From: Paraglaciecola sp.
GTDB taxonomy: Bacteria > Pseudomonadota > Gammaproteobacteria > Enterobacterales > Alteromonadaceae
Assembly: GCF_030730205.1 (NCBI RefSeq)
Contig: NZ_JANQVQ010000218.1
Location: 1 to 38,877 of the forward strand
Direction of reading: 5' to 3'
Length of the DNA stretch: 38,877 nt
The position numbers were made by a program, and so were the translations under genes. This document shows positions 12,453-26,349 of the stretch, in pieces. The notes beneath the pieces were generated by a model. The model was not told the DNA's origin and did not search any database. It saw nothing but the letters and a program-made list of their open reading frames with translations. Numbering within the stretch: the stretch's first letter is position 1; each line of letters starts with the position of its first letter.

Positions 12453-13160
12453 ATGATTCATTTACCTGAGTTGACTCACAAAGCGGTTTTCCCTGATCCG
12501 AGTCAGGCATTATCTCGGCCGAACGGCTTACTGGCATTTGGCGGAGACTTGTCCGTAGCTCGTTTAACGGCGGCCTATGCTAAGGGCATATTTCCTTGGT
12601 ATAGCCCTGGTGAACCCATTTTGTGGTGGTCACCTACCCCCAGAGGCATATTGCCACTAGAGCAGTTTTACTGTAGTTCTAAGTTGGCGAAGTTAGTGAG
12701 ACAACAGCGCTTTGCAGTCACTCTCAATTACGCATTTGATGCCGTAATCGACGCCTGTGCCACCACCCCCCGAAATGACTCTGGTACGTGGATTACTGCT
12801 GAGATGATCGAAGCATACAAGCACCTGCATAAAGCAGGACATGCGCATTCAATTGAGGTGTGGCAAGGCGACATCTTAGTTGGCGGACTGTATGGTGTCG
12901 TAAGCGCTAAACTCTTTTGTGGTGAGTCGATGTTTCATCACCTGACTGATTGCTCAAAATTGGCCATGTATTATTTGGTCGAATTGCTGAAAGCAGAAGG
13001 TTCGTCATTTATTGATTGCCAAATGGTTAATCCACATTTGCAAAGTTTGGGCTGTATCGCCACGCCCAGATCGCAATTTTTAGCGCAATTAAAGGTACTG
13101 CAGTCACAGTCTTTTTCGATAGACTGTTGGAAAGCACGTACTCTTAGCCCTCACATATGA
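12453..13160 (+). CDS. aat: Leucyl/phenylalanyl-tRNA-protein transferase
   Basis: A 235-residue GNAT-fold enzyme that attaches Leu or Phe from aminoacyl-tRNA to N-terminal Arg or Lys of proteins, creating destabilising N-degrons read by ClpS/ClpAP. The family is recognisable from GLLAFGGDLS, the FPWYSPGEPILWWSPTPRG block (residues about 48-68), and GGLYGVVSAKLFCGESMF. Its last four bases overlap the start of bpt (ATGA), so the two genes are translationally coupled. The partner protease genes clpA and clpS lie 1.1 kb further on. Confidence 0.95.
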   Translation: MIHLPELTHKAVFPDPSQALSRPNGLLAFGGDLSVARLTAAYAKGIFPWYSPGEPILWWSPTPRGILPLEQFYCSSKLAKLVRQQRFAVTLNYAFDAVIDACATTPRNDSGTWITAEMIEAYKHLHKAGHAHSIEVWQGDILVGGLYGVVSAKLFCGESMFHHLTDCSKLAMYYLVELLKAEGSSFIDCQMVNPHLQSLGCIATPRSQFLAQLKVLQSQSFSIDCWKARTLSPHI

Positions 13161-13858
13161 AATTTGGTATTACCCAATCCTTTCCTTGTAGTTATCTGAC
13201 TGACCAACAAGAGCGTTTGCTGGTCTTTGTCGATGACAACAACGCCCCAAGCGCTCAGCATTATGATGTGCTTATCGCGGCAGGTTTTAGGCGCAGTGGC
13301 ACCCAGATATATCGGCCTCACTGCACTGATTGCCAGGCTTGCAAATCTTTACGTTTACCGGTTAAGGATTTTAAACCATCAAAAAGCCAAAAACGGGTTT
13401 TGAAATTAAATAGTGATGTCACCACGAATGTCAGTCTGCACAGCAAACCTGAATATTACGCTATATACGAGCGGTATATTAATGAACGTCATGCAGATGG
13501 CAGTATGTACCCTGCCTCAAAAGAGCAATACGAGGGTTTTGTGATTAGCCCTTGGGATAGAGCGATGTATGTCGAACTGATGCTGGGTGAAACCCTCATC
13601 GGTGTGGCGGTAACCGATCGACTGAATTCTAGCTTATCTGCCTTGTATACCTTCTTTTTGCCAGAATATGCGCAACGTTCACTCGGCACTTATGCTATAT
13701 TGCAGCAAGTTCAGCTAGCGCAGCAATTAAAATGCGACTTTTTATATTTAGGCTATCAAATAGATAGCTGCCAAAAAATGAACTATAAGCAGAATTTCTT
13801 ACCCCATGAGCGTTTTTTAAACGATAAATGGCAACTAATTGTAAAAAATGTCGGGTAA
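13157..13858 (+). CDS. bpt: Aspartate/glutamate leucyltransferase (Bpt; ATE family)
   Basis: A 233-residue ATE1-related transferase with the N-terminal cysteine-rich domain (Cys near residue 10 in FPCSYL; CTDCQACKSLRLPV at about 55-68) and C-terminal ATE domain (YINERHADGSMYP, then a GNAT-like region ending in LYLGYQIDSC and MNYKQNFLPHE). The bacterial Bpt subgroup, characterised in Vibrio vulnificus, transfers Leu to N-terminal Asp/Glu, whereas eukaryotic ATE1 transfers Arg. Length and linkage to aat support Bpt; many databases still label it arginyltransferase (ate). The start overlaps the aat stop by four bases. Confidence 0.9.
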   Translation: MKFGITQSFPCSYLTDQQERLLVFVDDNNAPSAQHYDVLIAAGFRRSGTQIYRPHCTDCQACKSLRLPVKDFKPSKSQKRVLKLNSDVTTNVSLHSKPEYYAIYERYINERHADGSMYPASKEQYEGFVISPWDRAMYVELMLGETLIGVAVTDRLNSSLSALYTFFLPEYAQRSLGTYAILQQVQLAQQLKCDFLYLGYQIDSCQKMNYKQNFLPHERFLNDKWQLIVKNVG

Positions 13859-13941
13859 AGCTTTACACTCGCGGCCTTATTGGGCAAAATCTGCGCGGCT
13901 TTTTTAGACACTTATTTTTAAGACAGAGGTAACAGAGTTAG

Positions 13942-14160
13942 ATGGCGAAAGAAGATTGTATTGAAATGGAAGGAACTGTGTTGGATACCCTTCCAAATAC
14001 TATGTTTCGTGTTGAGTTAGAGAACGGTCACGTTGTGACAGCTCATATCTCAGGTAAAATGCGCAAAAACTACATCCGTATTTTAACCGGTGACGCTGTA
14101 ACTGTTGAAATGACACCATATGACTTAAGCAAAGGTCGCATTATCTACCGCGCACGCTAA
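13942..14160 (+). CDS. infA: Translation initiation factor IF-1
   Basis: A 72-residue single S1/OB-fold protein binding the 30S A site during initiation. It is near-identical in pattern to E. coli IF-1: [32 protein letters not shown], and the C-terminal [13 protein letters not shown] lies upstream of the ATG. The gene follows bpt after 83 bases and ends at a bidirectional terminator shared with the convergent clpA. Confidence 0.98.
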   Translation: MAKEDCIEMEGTVLDTLPNTMFRVELENGHVVTAHISGKMRKNYIRILTGDAVTVEMTPYDLSKGRIIYRAR

Positions 14161-14230
14161 TCAAATTATTAGTTGTTGATACTAATTTAGCGGTAAATTT
14201 TTCTTTGAAATAAACCTTGCTTGCAAATAC

Positions 14231-14268
14231 AAAAAAGCCCTTGAGTATTACTCAAGGGCTTTTTTTTG
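14231..14268. terminator. Bidirectional intrinsic terminator between infA and clpA
   Basis: AGCCCTTGAG, loop TATTA, CTCAAGGGCT, with an A run on the left and a T run on the right, giving a U-tract on both strands. It separates the convergent infA (+) and clpA (-) transcripts. Confidence 0.92.
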
Positions 14269-14280
14269 ACACCTGCGCTT

Positions 14281-16548
14281 TTAAGCTTCAGATTTTTCTT
14301 TACTGTCTGTCTCAAATTCAAAGGCAAGTTTCTCGTCTGCCAAGTCAATCTTGACACTACCGCCATTACTTAGCCGCCCAAACAATAACTCATGAGCCAG
14401 TTCTTTTTTGATCTCTTGCTGAATAACCCTTGCCATAGGCCGAGCCCCCATGTTTTTATCGTAACCTTTTTGTGCTAACCAGCTTCTTGCTGCTGTTGAC
14501 ACTTCAAGGGATACCCCTTTGTTATCAAGCTGAACTTGCAACTCAACGATAAACTTATCCACGACCTGTAAGATAATTTCTTGATCCAAATGATTAAACC
14601 ACACGATTGCATCAAGACGGTTTCTAAACTCAGGCGTAAATAAGCGATTAATCTCGCTCATCGCATCGTGACTGTGGTCTTGTTGTTTAAAGCCAATAGA
14701 GGTGCGTATGGTTTGCTGTACGCCGGCATTAGTGGTCATCACCAAAACAACATTTCTGAAATCAACTTTACGACCATTGTTGTCAGTGAGTGTACCGTGA
14801 TCCATCACTTGCAATAAAAGATTGTATATATCGCTGTGGGCTTTTTCGATTTCGTCCAATAAAACCACACAATAAGGGTTTTTAATGACTGCATCGGTAA
14901 GCATGCCACCTTGATCAAAACCAACGTACCCGGGAGGGGCGCCAATTAATCGACTAACCGCATGGCGTTCCATGTATTCCGACATATCAAAACGCACCAA
15001 TTCAACGCCCATAACCTTAGCTAACTGAGCCGTCACTTCGGTTTTCCCCACCCCTGTTGGGCCAGCAAACAAGAAGTTGCCAATAGGTTTGGACTCGTTG
15101 CCTAAACCTGAGCGAGATAAACGAATGGCATCGGTTAAGGTATCAATGGCTTTGTCTTGACCAAAAACCACTAATTTCAAATCACGGTCAAGATTTTTCA
15201 GGACTTCTTTATCCGAAGCAGAGACTGACTTTTCTGGAATGCGCGCTATTTTAGCAATGATCAGCTCGATATCAGGCACACCAATGGTTTTTTTGCGTTT
15301 CGACGGAGGCAACAACCGTTGACTCGCACCTGCTTCATCAATAACGTCAATCGCTTTATCTGGTAAATGACGCTCGTTAATGTATTTCGCAGACAATTCT
15401 GCCGCTGCACGAATCGCCTTAGTGGTGTAACGCACACTGTGATGTTCTTCATAACGGGATTTTAAACCCATCAATATTTTAGTGGTGTCGTTCACGGTTG
15501 GCTCTAATACGTCAATTTTTTGGAAACGACGAGCAAGCGCTCGGTCTTTCTCAAAGATGCCTTGGTATTCTTGATAAGTTGTTGAGCCAATACAACGCAG
15601 CTCACCGCTACTCAATTTAGGCTTAAGTAAGTTAGACGCGTCCATTACGCCACCTGACGCGGCTCCTGCTCCTATAATGGTGTGGATCTCATCGATAAAT
15701 AGAATGGCATTGGGGTCATCTGCAAGTTCTTTAAGGATACCTTTGAGACGTTTTTCAAAATCACCACGGTACTTAGTGCCCGCTAATAAGCCTCCCATAT
15801 CCAAAGAGTAAACCACTGCTGACTCAATGACCTCAGGCACATCGTTATTCACGATGCGAAAAGCCAATCCTTCTGCAATCGCCGTCTTGCCGACGCCAGC
15901 CTCACCCACCAGTAATGGATTATTTTTGCGTCGACGACACAACACTTGAATACAGCGCTCTAACTCCATATCACGGCCAATGAGCGGATCAATCTTGCCG
16001 TCTTTGGCCAAGTTATTTAAATTAACGGAGAATTTGTGCAGTAACGAAGTATTTTCTTCCTGCTCGGCAGTTTCTTCTGGTGTGTCCGTATGAGAGCGAG
16101 CCTCATCATCAATTTTAGACACACCGTGAGATATAAAGTTGACCACGTCTAAGCGAGTGACATCTGATTTTTTTAGAATGTAAACTGCTTGAGATTCTTG
16201 TTCACTGAAAATAGCTACCAGTACATTCGCCCCAGTTACTTCATCTTTTCCAGATGACTGCACATGAAATACTGCGCGCTGCAAGACACGCTGAAAACCA
16301 AGCGTGGGCTGGGTTTCTCTCTCTCTGCCTTGCTCATCTAGCAACAGAGGTGTGGTGTCTTTAACAAAATCAGTTAATTCTTTTTTGATTAAATCGATGT
16401 TAGCACCACAGGCTTTCAGTGCCTCTTTAGCAGCACTGTTATCGAGTAGGGCAAGTAATAAATGCTCAACCGTCATAAATTCATGACGATGTTCTCTGGC
16501 AAAAATGAACGCTTCGTTTAGCGTCTGCTCTAAATCTTTATTTAACAT
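14281..16548 (-). CDS. clpA: ATP-dependent Clp protease ATPase subunit ClpA
   Basis: A 755-residue AAA+ unfoldase that feeds substrates to ClpP. Domains: a double ClpN repeat (about 1-140), an acidic linker (about 150-168), D1 with Walker A GEAGVGKT (215-222) and Walker B ILFIDE (282-287), and D2 with Walker A GPTGVGKT (496-503). A ClpP-docking IGF loop (618-620) is present, which separates ClpA from ClpB; no ClpB-type middle coiled coil is seen. Length matches E. coli ClpA (758). It lies 42 bases downstream of clpS in the same direction, so the adaptor and unfoldase are probably co-transcribed. clpP is not in the window. Confidence 0.97.
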   Translation of the reverse strand: MLNKDLEQTLNEAFIFAREHRHEFMTVEHLLLALLDNSAAKEALKACGANIDLIKKELTDFVKDTTPLLLDEQGRERETQPTLGFQRVLQRAVFHVQSSGKDEVTGANVLVAIFSEQESQAVYILKKSDVTRLDVVNFISHGVSKIDDEARSHTDTPEETAEQEENTSLLHKFSVNLNNLAKDGKIDPLIGRDMELERCIQVLCRRRKNNPLLVGEAGVGKTAIAEGLAFRIVNNDVPEVIESAVVYSLDMGGLLAGTKYRGDFEKRLKGILKELADDPNAILFIDEIHTIIGAGAASGGVMDASNLLKPKLSSGELRCIGSTTYQEYQGIFEKDRALARRFQKIDVLEPTVNDTTKILMGLKSRYEEHHSVRYTTKAIRAAAELSAKYINERHLPDKAIDVIDEAGASQRLLPPSKRKKTIGVPDIELIIAKIARIPEKSVSASDKEVLKNLDRDLKLVVFGQDKAIDTLTDAIRLSRSGLGNESKPIGNFLFAGPTGVGKTEVTAQLAKVMGVELVRFDMSEYMERHAVSRLIGAPPGYVGFDQGGMLTDAVIKNPYCVVLLDEIEKAHSDIYNLLLQVMDHGTLTDNNGRKVDFRNVVLVMTTNAGVQQTIRTSIGFKQQDHSHDAMSEINRLFTPEFRNRLDAIVWFNHLDQEIILQVVDKFIVELQVQLDNKGVSLEVSTAARSWLAQKGYDKNMGARPMARVIQQEIKKELAHELLFGRLSNGGSVKIDLADEKLAFEFETDSKEKSEA

Positions 16549-16590
16549 AAAATGCCCTCTGACTACTGACCAAATACTTCGGCTAATAAA

Positions 16591-16911
16591 TTACGCTTGT
16601 TCCATCGTACACATTAATGGGTGTTGATGCTGCCTGGCATATCGAGTCACCTGCATGACTTTAGTTTCTGCAATCTCAGCAGTATATATGCCACAAACTG
16701 CTCTCCCGCGATAGTGCACAGTCAACATTATTTGATTGGCCTTCTCGGCGTCCAAATTAAAAAAGCGCATCAAGACTTCAATGACAAAATCCATCGGGGT
16801 GTAATCATCATTATTGAGAAAAACTTTATACATGGGTGGCGGAACCGCTTTTTGCTTCTCTGCATCTAACAGTTTGACCCGCTCTATATTGATTGTTGTG
16901 TCTTTACTCAT
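16591..16911 (-). CDS. clpS: ClpS adaptor protein for ClpAP
   Basis: A 106-residue adaptor that binds N-terminal Leu/Phe/Tyr/Trp of N-degron substrates and hands them to ClpA. The conserved core is visible: [17 protein letters not shown] (with the NDD residues that line the binding pocket), [19 protein letters not shown] (pocket His), and the C-terminal Ala/Glu-rich helix. A flexible, poorly conserved N-terminal tail of about 25 residues precedes the fold, as expected. It is divergent from cspD. Confidence 0.96.
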   Translation of the reverse strand: MSKDTTINIERVKLLDAEKQKAVPPPMYKVFLNNDDYTPMDFVIEVLMRFFNLDAEKANQIMLTVHYRGRAVCGIYTAEIAETKVMQVTRYARQHQHPLMCTMEQA

Positions 16912-16997
16912 TTGTCTGACTAATTCGTTATATACGTATTTAAATGGGAACAGTTTATTAAAGTTTCTTTACAAACCAAGGAAAAACCAAATTAGGC

Positions 16998-17027
16998 TTG
17001 ACAAAAACAGGTTAAAAAACCTACATT
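16998..17027 (+). promoter_or_regulatory. Probable sigma-70 promoter of cspD
   Basis: A perfect -35 TTGACA (16998-17003) is followed after 18 bases by TACATT (17022-17027), a four-of-six match to the -10 consensus. This predicts a 5' untranslated leader of roughly 90 bases before the cspD ATG, in keeping with the long leaders of cold-shock-family messages. Confidence 0.5.
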
Positions 17028-17126
17028 TTCTAAGACGATCGTATTGAGTAGTTATCTCGTCTTTCCTCATACCCTAGTGTGGGGTCAAAGTTGCATTTGT
17101 TCAAGGGATTAAAAGGAAGCAGAAGT

Positions 17127-17345
17127 ATGGCAGTCGGCAAAGTAAAATGGTTCAATAATGCAAAAGGGTTCGGCTTTATTGTACCGGATGATGGTGGGGA
17201 GGATATTTTTGCACACTACTCCACTATTCAGATGGAAGGTTACCGCTCTCTGAAGGCAGGGCAAGAAGTGAAATATGATGTTCAGCAAGGCCCAAAAGGC
17301 TTACATGCTGAAAACATCGATTTCAAAGGTGAGCCAGAACGTTAA
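17127..17345 (+). CDS. cspD: Cold shock-like protein CspD
   Basis: A 72-residue single cold-shock OB-fold domain with both nucleic-acid-binding motifs: KGFGFI (RNP1) and DIFAHYSTI (RNP2-like). E. coli CspD is a stationary-phase, single-stranded-DNA-binding inhibitor of replication, and the position beside clpS/clpA is the conserved cspD location. I place the start at the ATG at 17127, which gives the standard MAVGKVKWFN N terminus and has AAAAGGAAG upstream; an ATG 48 bases earlier would add sixteen non-homologous residues. It ends at a bidirectional terminator shared with the convergent idh. Confidence 0.93.
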   Translation: MAVGKVKWFNNAKGFGFIVPDDGGEDIFAHYSTIQMEGYRSLKAGQEVKYDVQQGPKGLHAENIDFKGEPER

Positions 17346-17360
17346 ATTAAAATCTTCATA

Positions 17361-17390
17361 AAAAAGCAGACTTAATAGTCTGCTTTTTTT
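17361..17390. terminator. Bidirectional terminator between cspD and idh
   Basis: AGCAGACT, loop TAAT, AGTCTGCT, preceded by an A run and followed by a T run. It serves the convergent cspD (+) and isocitrate dehydrogenase (-) genes. Confidence 0.9.
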
Positions 17391-17408
17391 CTGTTATATC
17401 AATTTATT

Positions 17409-19712
<2,304 letters not shown>

Positions 19713-19896
19713 TCATTCCATTTAAACTTTTTGCTTATGTTTAAGTTGAAAAATGCAAGACCAGCTTAAACAATCAACAAATAATAACTGCGCTTGTTAG
19801 TTAAGTACAAGTTTTGCTTGCATATTATATTTAGCTAAGCAAACTGAAAATAAACTAAATCCGATTTATTAGATCAAATAAAGATCAGTTATTAAC

Positions 19897-20514
19897 ATGT
19901 CATCTAAGCAAAAACATTTTCAAACAAAAGTTAGCAGAACAGGCTTCAAGCCAAAAGCGCGCGGCGACAAACCATCAGAAGCGCGAAAGGTCGTGCTATT
20001 CAACAAACCTTTTAATGTACTCACCCAGTTTACTGACCAAGAGGGTCGCCAAACTCTGAAGGATTTTATTCCAATACAACATGTCTATGCAGCTGGTCGC
20101 CTAGACAGAGACAGCGAAGGTCTTTTGGTACTGACCAACGACGGAAAATTACAACATCAACTTGCCTCCCCCACCGCCAAGACTGCTAAAACGTATTGGG
20201 CACAGGTGGAGGGTATCCCCGATACACAAGCTATTCAGGCTTTATGTGATGGCGTGCATTTAGCTGATGGATTAACGGCCCCAGCTAAAGTACACGCCAT
20301 GCCAGAGCCTCCAGTGTGGTTACGCGACCCTCCAGTTAGATTTCGCCAAGCTATACCCACATCTTGGTTATCAATCACTATCACCGAGGGCCGCAATCGC
20401 CAGGTCAGGCGAATGACAGCCCATGTTGGCTTTCCAACCTTACGCCTCATTCGATATCGTATTGGTGAATGGACGATAGAAGGCATCGATGTGGGTCAAT
20501 ACAAATTGATTTAA
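19897..20514 (+). CDS. rluE: 23S rRNA pseudouridine(2457) synthase
   Basis: A 205-residue RsuA/RluB/E/F-family pseudouridine synthase modifying U2457 of 23S rRNA. The catalytic Asp70 sits in [13 protein letters not shown]; later family motifs KTYWAQVEG and [22 protein letters not shown] are present. A basic, low-complexity tail of about 30 residues precedes the catalytic domain, and no S4 domain is present, as in RluE. The gene is divergent from idh and precedes mnmA, matching the E. coli order except that nudJ is absent. Confidence 0.94.
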   Translation: MSSKQKHFQTKVSRTGFKPKARGDKPSEARKVVLFNKPFNVLTQFTDQEGRQTLKDFIPIQHVYAAGRLDRDSEGLLVLTNDGKLQHQLASPTAKTAKTYWAQVEGIPDTQAIQALCDGVHLADGLTAPAKVHAMPEPPVWLRDPPVRFRQAIPTSWLSITITEGRNRQVRRMTAHVGFPTLRLIRYRIGEWTIEGIDVGQYKLI

Positions 20515-20643
20515 GTGTGTATTCAAGCATTTCGTTACATTTTAAAATTTTTAAGGCTAAGGAGTGGTAATTAACGAGATGATTTAAGTGGTGCTTTTTG
20601 CTAGACTTCGGCTCCATTTTTTACGACATCTAAATAAGCTTTT

Positions 20644-21801
20644 ATGGTCTCAGACACAGCCCCAATTTCCGGTCCACACTCATCAGAGGTAGACTCAACA
20701 AAACAAGACAACAGCCGCGTCAAGGTCATCGTTGGAATGTCTGGAGGAGTTGACTCTTCTGTGTCTGCCTATTTACTACAAAAGCAGGGCTACCAAGTTG
20801 AAGGCCTGTTTATGAAAAATTGGGAAGAAGACGATAATTCTGAATATTGCGCTGCTGCGGAAGATTTAAAAGATGCACAAGCCGTTGCAGATAAACTGGG
20901 TATTCACTTACACACGATTAATTTTGCGGCTGAATATTGGGATAATGTCTTTGAGTATTTTCTTGACGAATATCGCTCGGGCCGTACCCCTAATCCAGAT
21001 ATCATGTGCAATAAAGAAATCAAGTTTAAGGCTTTTTTGGAGTTTGCCGCAGAAGAATTAAACGCTGATTTTATTGCGACAGGTCATTACGTGCAGCGTT
21101 CAAACGCATCTGGTCAGTGGCAAATGTTACGTGGTTTAGATGGTAATAAAGATCAAAGTTATTTTTTATACACCTTATCTCACGAACACATTGCGCAAAC
21201 GCTGTTTCCTATTGGTCATATTGAAAAGCCTGAAGTCAGGAAAATTGCCTTAGAACAAGGCTTAGTCACTCATGACAAAAAAGACAGTACGGGTATTTGT
21301 TTTATCGGTGAGCGCAAATTCAAAGATTTCTTAGGGCAATATTTGCCCGCACAACCTGGCGATATTGAAACCAGCGAAGGACAAGTGATTGGCCGTCACG
21401 ACGGTTTGATGTACCACACCTTAGGCCAACGAAAAGGCTTACTGATCGGTGGTTTAAAAGATTTTTCTGAAGACCCATGGTACGTGGTCGACAAAGACGT
21501 GGCGCGAAACGTTTTAATTGTTGGGCAAGGCGCTAACCACCCTCGCCTTTATTCTAAAGGTCTGATTGCCAAACAATTGCATTGGGTAGACAGAGCCGGC
21601 CCTCAGCAGACCTTGCGCTGCGTAGTAAAAACTCGCTACCGTCAAGCAGACATCCCCTGTGTGGTAAGCCCACAAAAAGACGGTTCAGTTCAGGTTCTTT
21701 TTGACGAGCCTCAAAAAGCCGTTACTCCTGGCCAATCTGCTGTTTTCTACGCTGATGAAGTCTGTTTAGGTGGCGGCATTATAGAGAGTTATATTCGCTA
21801 A
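20644..21801 (+). CDS. mnmA: tRNA-specific 2-thiouridylase MnmA
   Basis: A 385-residue enzyme making 2-thiouridine at wobble position 34 of Lys, Glu and Gln tRNAs, using sulfur relayed to it. The ATP-pyrophosphatase loop GMSGGVDSS is at 31-39; catalytic Cys122 ([10 protein letters not shown]) and Cys219 (STGICFIGE) are both present. The chosen ATG gives about 25 non-conserved residues before the fold, somewhat longer than usual, so a later start cannot be excluded. hflD begins one base after its stop, indicating an operon mnmA-hflD-purB. Confidence 0.96.
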   Translation: MVSDTAPISGPHSSEVDSTKQDNSRVKVIVGMSGGVDSSVSAYLLQKQGYQVEGLFMKNWEEDDNSEYCAAAEDLKDAQAVADKLGIHLHTINFAAEYWDNVFEYFLDEYRSGRTPNPDIMCNKEIKFKAFLEFAAEELNADFIATGHYVQRSNASGQWQMLRGLDGNKDQSYFLYTLSHEHIAQTLFPIGHIEKPEVRKIALEQGLVTHDKKDSTGICFIGERKFKDFLGQYLPAQPGDIETSEGQVIGRHDGLMYHTLGQRKGLLIGGLKDFSEDPWYVVDKDVARNVLIVGQGANHPRLYSKGLIAKQLHWVDRAGPQQTLRCVVKTRYRQADIPCVVSPQKDGSVQVLFDEPQKAVTPGQSAVFYADEVCLGGGIIESYIR

Positions 21802-21802
21802 C

Positions 21803-23832
<2,030 letters not shown>

Positions 23833-23880
23833 CCAATAATTTGATCTAAAAACCGAGCAATTTTATATCCCAATTTTACC

Positions 23881-23912
23881 AAACCCGACTAGACTTAGTC
23901 GGGTTTAGTTAT
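23881..23912 (+). terminator. Probable intrinsic terminator of the mnmA-hflD-purB operon
   Basis: AAACCCGACTA, loop GACT, TAGTCGGGTTT: an eleven-base perfect stem. The T run (ATTTTT) begins five bases after the stem rather than immediately, so efficiency may be modest. The cyclase gene starts about 20 bases later. Confidence 0.7.
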
Positions 23913-23930
23913 TTTTAAAGGGATTTAAAA

Positions 23931-25151
23931 ATGTTAAAACACGTTCTTCAACGCTGGGTTTGGGCGGGCAACACCCACCACTCTGACGAAAACTTTACGC
24001 CTATACGCCTTACCAACATCATAGCTTTTTTGGTTATATTTGTTTCGTTCTGTCAAATTCCGGGGGCTATCTGGTATTGGCACGACGTTGGTTACGACCA
24101 ATTTATCATTATCATTAGCACCACAATTTTATTGTGTTTTGTTCCGCTACTGAATGCTCAAAGCGATTATTTGTACGCCAAGCTGCTGCTCATCAGCGTA
24201 TATATTGGCAACTTAATCTGGACTAGCTTGTTGTGGCAACTTAATCTCTACATCCACTTTTTCTATTTATTAGCGGTGGTTTGTTGTCCGTTTTTTTTCA
24301 CTGCGAAAGAAAGTGGTTATAAATGGGTTTGTTGCGGCCTTTTTACTGGCCTATTTCTATTAAGTGAATTGTATTACCACGCGACTTCATCTTGGTCACA
24401 GCAGAATGCACAACAGATGTTTAAACTGTCTAGCGCAATACTACTTGCCCTCGCCTGTTTGCTTTGTAGCTACCATATTCAAAAAAATATTTATCGTAGT
24501 TGGCAGAAATTAGCCCTTGAAAAAAAGCGCTCTGAGCAACTTTTACTGAATATTTTACCCACCAGTATTGCTGACCGACTAAAACACTCTAACTCTCTGA
24601 TTGCTGACTACTTTGCTCAAGCAAGCATCTTGTTTGCCGATATTCAAAATTTCACGCCTTTATGTAAAAGTATGGATCCACAAAAATTAGTCTTGTTGCT
24701 CAACGAACTATTCTGTCATTTCGACCTGCTTGCCCAACAACATGGCTTAGAAAAAATTAAGACCAGTGGCGATAGCTATATGGCCGCATGTGGCTTACCG
24801 CACGCGAATGCAAAGCATGCCATTCAATGTTGTCAATGTGCCTTAGATATGCAGGAAAAATTTGAAGAATTCAGTATTCAACATCATTTGGCAACCGGTT
24901 TGAGAATAGGGATTGGTTGCGGTGAAGTGGTGGCTGGTGTAATTGGCAAAAATAAGTTTAGTTACGACATGTGGGGAGAAGCCGTTAATTTGGCCTCAAG
25001 AATGGAAAGCCATGGGCAAGGCCATAAAATACAAACCACTCAAACCACTTATGACTTAGCTAAAGATGTTTTTCATTTTGTTGAGCGTGGCGAAATTCAA
25101 GTAAAAGGTGTCGGAAAAGTCATCACCTATTGGTTAATTGGGCGTAAATGA
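23931..25151 (+). CDS. Membrane-bound class III adenylate cyclase
   Basis: A 406-residue protein with six predicted transmembrane helices (about 29-49, 57-76, 82-101, 106-124, 130-149, 166-184), a short helical linker (185-225) and a C-terminal class III nucleotide cyclase domain (about 228-405). Catalytic positions look complete: metal-binding Asp237 (LFADIQNFT) and Asp281 (TSGDSYMA), an adenine-selecting Lys275 or Lys277 in EKIKT with Asp346 in YDMWGE, and transition-state residues Asn353 and Arg357 (NLASRM). This argues for cAMP rather than cGMP production. No named sensor domain is seen; the six-helix module may sense a membrane signal or only anchor a dimer. It follows the purB terminator, so it probably has its own promoter, and precedes roxA by 37 bases. 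Confidence 0.9.
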   Translation: MLKHVLQRWVWAGNTHHSDENFTPIRLTNIIAFLVIFVSFCQIPGAIWYWHDVGYDQFIIIISTTILLCFVPLLNAQSDYLYAKLLLISVYIGNLIWTSLLWQLNLYIHFFYLLAVVCCPFFFTAKESGYKWVCCGLFTGLFLLSELYYHATSSWSQQNAQQMFKLSSAILLALACLLCSYHIQKNIYRSWQKLALEKKRSEQLLLNILPTSIADRLKHSNSLIADYFAQASILFADIQNFTPLCKSMDPQKLVLLLNELFCHFDLLAQQHGLEKIKTSGDSYMAACGLPHANAKHAIQCCQCALDMQEKFEEFSIQHHLATGLRIGIGCGEVVAGVIGKNKFSYDMWGEAVNLASRMESHGQGHKIQTTQTTYDLAKDVFHFVERGEIQVKGVGKVITYWLIGRK

Positions 25152-25188
25152 TAAACTGCCCCGATAATTTCATGACGATATCCATTCA

Positions 25189-26337
25189 ATGTACCAATTA
25201 CATAATTTTGACCAAGAAACCTTCTTACGTGATTATTGGCAAAAAAAACCGCTAGTGATCAAACAAGGTTTTCGGGATTTTATCGATCCATTAGATGAGA
25301 ACGAACTCGCTGGCTTAGCCCTTGAAGATTCGGTCGATTCTCGGTTAATCAGCCATCACAAAGAATCGTGGCATGTTGCTCATGGGCCGTTTGAGGATAT
25401 CAATGCCCACTGCATAGGGGCGTGGAGCCTATTGGTGCAAAAGGTTGATCAATTTATACCTGACGCAGATGAACTAATGCGCTGCTTCGCATTTATCCCT
25501 CACTGGCGAATGACAGACCTTATGGTCAGTTTTTCAAATGCTAAAGCAGGCGTTGGTCCGCACATTGACCAATATGATGTATTTATCATCCAAGGAAAAG
25601 GCACCAGACGTTGGCAAATAGGTTTGCCTGGCAATTACTCTGAATCGTTGCCTCATGCAGATTTAAAACAAATTAGCGACTTTAGCCCTGTTATTGATGA
25701 AATTTTGCAGCCTGGCGATATTATTTACATACCGCCGCACCATCCCCATAATGGTGTTGCCTTAGAAGACTGTATGAATTACTCAGTTGGTTTTAGAGCC
25801 CCTTCTCAACAAGAATTACTTACATCATTTGCTGATTATGCCTTAGAGCACAATCTCTTTAACAAGCGGTATAAAGATCAATCTGTTGAATTAAGGCCAT
25901 TCCCTGGTGAAATAAAGCAACAAGAATTACAGCAATTTAAACGTTTACTTTTAGAGAGCGTAAACACTCCGCATTTTGACCATTGGCTGACTCAATATTT
26001 AAGTGAAACCAATCGTTTATCCAGCAATGAGCTCAACGAAGAAGACAAGTATAGTGAAGCAGAAATCAGTGAGCTGCTGCTAAGTGGCGTTTACTTTGTG
26101 CGTGAGGCTGGCATAAAAGCGATGTTTACTGAACAGCAAAGCACTGAAAATGCAGACTTTATTTTTTTCGTCGAAGGGCAAATGTTTTCAATTGCCGCAG
26201 AGCATAAAAACTTCGTACTAAACTTTCTGAATTCCCCCAATTTCAGCCTAGAGTCACAAAAAAAACCAGAAATTTGTTTATTTTTTACACAAACATTAGC
26301 TAAACTGGTGAATTCAGGATTTTGGTTTCCTGAATAA
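25189..26337 (+). CDS. roxA: 50S ribosomal protein L16 arginine 3-hydroxylase (JmjC/cupin)
   Basis: A 382-residue Fe(II)/2-oxoglutarate oxygenase of the YcfD/RoxA family, which hydroxylates Arg81 of ribosomal protein L16 in E. coli. Metal ligands are visible in PHIDQYD (His125, Asp127) and HHPHNGV (His187), at the same numbering as in E. coli RoxA. The C-terminal part (about 210-380) is the dimerisation and winged-helix-like region. Length is close to E. coli (373). It lies between the cyclase gene and a GNAT gene whose Shine-Dalgarno abuts the roxA stop, so roxA and the acetyltransferase form an operon. Confidence 0.93.
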   Translation: MYQLHNFDQETFLRDYWQKKPLVIKQGFRDFIDPLDENELAGLALEDSVDSRLISHHKESWHVAHGPFEDINAHCIGAWSLLVQKVDQFIPDADELMRCFAFIPHWRMTDLMVSFSNAKAGVGPHIDQYDVFIIQGKGTRRWQIGLPGNYSESLPHADLKQISDFSPVIDEILQPGDIIYIPPHHPHNGVALEDCMNYSVGFRAPSQQELLTSFADYALEHNLFNKRYKDQSVELRPFPGEIKQQELQQFKRLLLESVNTPHFDHWLTQYLSETNRLSSNELNEEDKYSEAEISELLLSGVYFVREAGIKAMFTEQQSTENADFIFFVEGQMFSIAAEHKNFVLNFLNSPNFSLESQKKPEICLFFTQTLAKLVNSGFWFPE

Positions 26338-26349
26338 AAGGAGTCAGTC

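Noticed and set aside
16621-17047. Two plus-strand open frames antisense to clpS and in the clpS-cspD gap
   Set aside because: They mirror clpS codons or run through the promoter region of cspD, with no ribosome-binding site or recognisable domain.
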